In this document: positions 62,035 through 64,000 of the stretch, in pieces
Numbering within the stretch: the first letter of the stretch is position 1
How the letters are laid out: the number at the start of each line of letters is the position of its first letter
NCBI RefSeq assembly: GCF_905475395.1
Contig: NC_058339.1
Coordinates: forward strand, 87,492,520 to 87,556,519
Reading direction: 5' to 3'
DNA: 64,000 bases
Origin: Chrysoperla carnea
Lineage: Eukaryota > Arthropoda > Insecta > Neuroptera > Chrysopidae
The notes under the pieces: model-generated
What the model saw: the letters and a program-made list of their open reading frames with translations, nothing else
The model's database searches: none
What the model was told of the DNA's origin: nothing
Made by a program: the position numbers and the translations under genes

Positions 62035-63049
62035 GGACTTTTTTTTTTTAATTAATTTTTTTTATCAATTGCATATTTACATATAAACCGGGTGTGAAAC
62101 TTACAAAACAATTAAATACGCATACAAAGTATTTTGTGTTTTTACCGTTACTACCGATTTTCCGAACCACAAATTCTCGTATGATTCATTTTATTGTGCT
62201 TATTTCGAAAACAACACATTTTCGGTCGTACGTATACATAGAAAGGAGTTTTAATGTTACCGTATATATTGTAAAGAAATATGGCCCTAGGTTAAACCTC
62301 GCCCATTATTTCAAATTTCAAAAAACTATTTAATTTCAATTTAAATTGAATAAAAAAAACTCAATGTTAATGAAATGGAAGAATTATTATTTAGAATGTC
62401 ATGTACCTACAACAATTTAATTAAATATTAATTATTCAGTCATAATAATTTTTATTTTTGATCATTTTATACAACAACTACATAAAACATAAAACATGTT
62501 CAGATTAAAAGAAATAGACCAGAATTTCATTTGCATTATTTGGAATATATTTAGTCTATTAGTCTACAAATAAGATATAATATGTGCATTTATATATTTA
62601 TTTAATTTATTCCATGATGTCATTCCTATATGTAGGTGTAAATATGGTTTTTTTGAAGACAAAACAACTTTTTTTAAATTTGTTATTGGAATTAGAAATA
62701 AATTAGTTAAACTATTCTTTTTATTACAAATTAGTGTATCATGAAAAGTTGTAATTGTGTAGTGCTAACTGTTTGATAATATTATTTAACTATTAATTTT
62801 CTCCGTGATTTTTAAAAATATTTAAAAGTTTTGTGGATATATTGAAACGATAAAAGGTATGTTTTGTACGATAGTTATCTTTAATGATAGGAAGAGGAAG
62901 GAAGTGTTGATTGTTTTATAATGGAAAGAACGGCCATCCTTGTGTTGTGACCAATAGAGAAGTTATTTGATTTTAAATATTGCGTTTGTTTAAAATATTT
63001 TTAAAACACAGAGTGTAACAAAATATTCATCCCATACTGAGAGGAAAAT

Positions 63050-63190
63050 TTTTGTTTCTAAATTTGATAAAATTCAGTATAAAAGGTAACTTTGATCCAA
63101 AAAATACAAAATCGGGTTGATTAGACGCTCGAACGATCATTTTTTATCGTCTAAAGTTGTCTCCGAAAGTGATCTTTTGGAGCGATTTAA
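63050..63190 (+). repeat. Diverged relative of the 307-bp satellite unit
   Basis: TTTGATAAAATTCAGTATAA, AAGGTAACTTTGATCC and CAAAATCGGGTTGATT align with the start of the 27.6-kb tandem unit. Single copy, clearly diverged, inside the ninein intron. Confidence 0.5.
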
Positions 63191-63568
63191 AATGATATCT
63201 TGAAAATAGGGTCCAAAATAAACAAAATTTAAATGATTTAAAAATTGAAAAGCCTCCATCTAGCCACTCTTTATTTTAAGTATAATATTATAAACGAGAG
63301 AAGCGGTCAGAGGCGAATCCAACCTTGCGCATTAACAGTATGAGTTTATTCGCCCCTGAATATCTTTTTAATTCCTACTCAAATATTCTATTTAGCTCGT
63401 GCTTATATTAAATTTAACAGCTACTCCCTTTTTTTGATATTATCAATAATTCGAAGAATAATTCTTGCTTTAATCGTACAATATATAAACTTTTCTCGTT
63501 TCGGAATGCAAATTCTCTCTTAAAATAATAATTTAGTCAAAAATTAACAATTTTTATTTTTTTCACAG

Positions 63569-64000
63569 GTAAAAGATAGTGAAAATCCTACAGAGAAACA
63601 AAAAATCGATTCATTAAAAGATCGGTGTAAACAATTAGAAATCGTTTTACATGATATAAAAATGGGATTACAAACTGCAATATCCGAGGAAAATTGCAAT
63701 GAAAAATGTGACATTAAAGATTGTGTTACCGAAATTCAACAGAAATTAATAGAAAATGTTGAATTTATCAAAAAATTGTCACAAGAGAATGATGTTGAAA
63801 GAACGTCATCTTCAACACCTCCCGTCTCAGCCACATCCGATGGAATGGAACGATTATTAGCTGAAAATAAAGCACTTGAACAACGCTGTTCAGATTTAGA
63901 AGTAAGCTTAGATTTATTACGAAACGAATACGAACGTTGCGAAGATTATTGGGCAAATAAATTAGATGAAGAACGACAATTATTCGATCAAGAACAAAAA
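63569..64000 (+). CDS. Bsg25D: Ninein-like protein, second visible coding exon (partial)
   Basis: Begins after TTTTTTCACAG in phase 0, directly continuing the 49,476-51,578 exon (V-K-D-S-E-N-P-T-E-K follows residue 701). All 144 codons to the window edge are open, and the frame continues beyond. The sequence is Glu/Lys/Leu-rich with heptad spacing (S-L-K-D-R-C-K-Q-L-E; L-L-A-E-N-K-A-L-E-Q-R-C; L-D-L-L-R-N-E-Y-E-R), that is, more of the central coiled coil, broken by a Ser/Thr/Pro stretch around S-S-S-T-P-P-V-S. The 3' part of the gene lies outside. An overlapping minus-strand frame (63,768-63,956) is a shadow. Confidence 0.88.

Larger units (their letters stand above)
51579..63568 (+). other. 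Intron of the ninein-like gene, 11,990 bp
   Basis: GTGAGT at 51,579 and TTTTTTCACAG ending at 63,568 give a phase-0 intron. It holds repeat family R (52.85 kb), a palindromic MITE (55.8 kb), two related pogo elements (58.3 and 59.7 kb), a tRNA-like SINE head (61.6 kb), a foldback (61.9 kb) and a relative of the 307-bp satellite unit (63.1 kb). No additional coding exon was identified inside, and open frames of 60-79 codons here show no coding character. Confidence 0.85.

Overview
This is an AT-rich, intron-bearing animal chromosome segment, almost certainly from an insect. The evidence is eukaryotic splicing (GT-AG introns in two recognisable genes), a ninein/Bsg25D-type centrosomal gene with a 12-kb intron, and a dense mix of repeats typical of insect genomes: canonical Helitrons, Helentron-associated DINE-1-like elements with a GTCCGTCC block, pogo-type MITEs, a hAT MITE, tRNA-derived SINE-like units and 5'-truncated LINE ends with CCTAA tails. 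The order of insect cannot be fixed from the sequence.

Layout. Positions 1-46,500 hold no gene I can support. This stretch is repeat debris: a Helitron (0.8-1.4 kb), a 758-bp pogo-like MITE (3.1-3.8 kb), a TCTTGG-rich degenerate repeat (4.0-5.0 kb), a cluster of LINE 3' fragments (8.4-10.1 kb), more Helitrons (10.9, 17.6, 27.2 and 32.0 kb), DINE-1-like copies (6.3, 21.2, 22.4, 27.1-28.7, 34.2, 36.8, 39.8 and 42.4 kb), four copies of a tRNA-headed, palindrome-punctuated element (24.5-31.4 kb), a foldback, and a 322-bp pogo MITE. Three short patches look coding-like or exon-like (about 0.36, 10.2 and 33.0 kb) but are unassigned.

The genic part is 46.5-64.0 kb. On the minus strand is a small two-exon gene for the mitochondrial cytochrome-oxidase assembly factor COX20 (FAM36A). 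About 2.2 kb away, divergently oriented on the plus strand, is the 5' coding part of a ninein-like gene (Bsg25D type): a 701-codon exon with degenerate EF-hands and coiled coil, an 11,990-bp intron, and a second coding exon that runs off the right edge. The 2.2-kb space between them contains a hAT MITE with a perfect 8-bp target duplication. The two genes have unrelated functions (mitochondrial inner membrane; microtubule anchoring), and nothing suggests co-regulation beyond divergent placement.

The most notable structure is at 27,077-28,692. There a single minus-strand DINE-1-like element appears to carry a threefold 307-bp satellite-like array in its middle and has a Helitron nested in its 3' part. 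Each 307-bp unit holds a 171-bp inverted repeat, and a diverged relative of the unit lies in the ninein intron near 63.1 kb. A second notable structure is the 24.5-31.4 kb element family, whose modules are separated by recurring 21-bp palindromes. No prokaryotic-type features or CRISPR arrays were seen.
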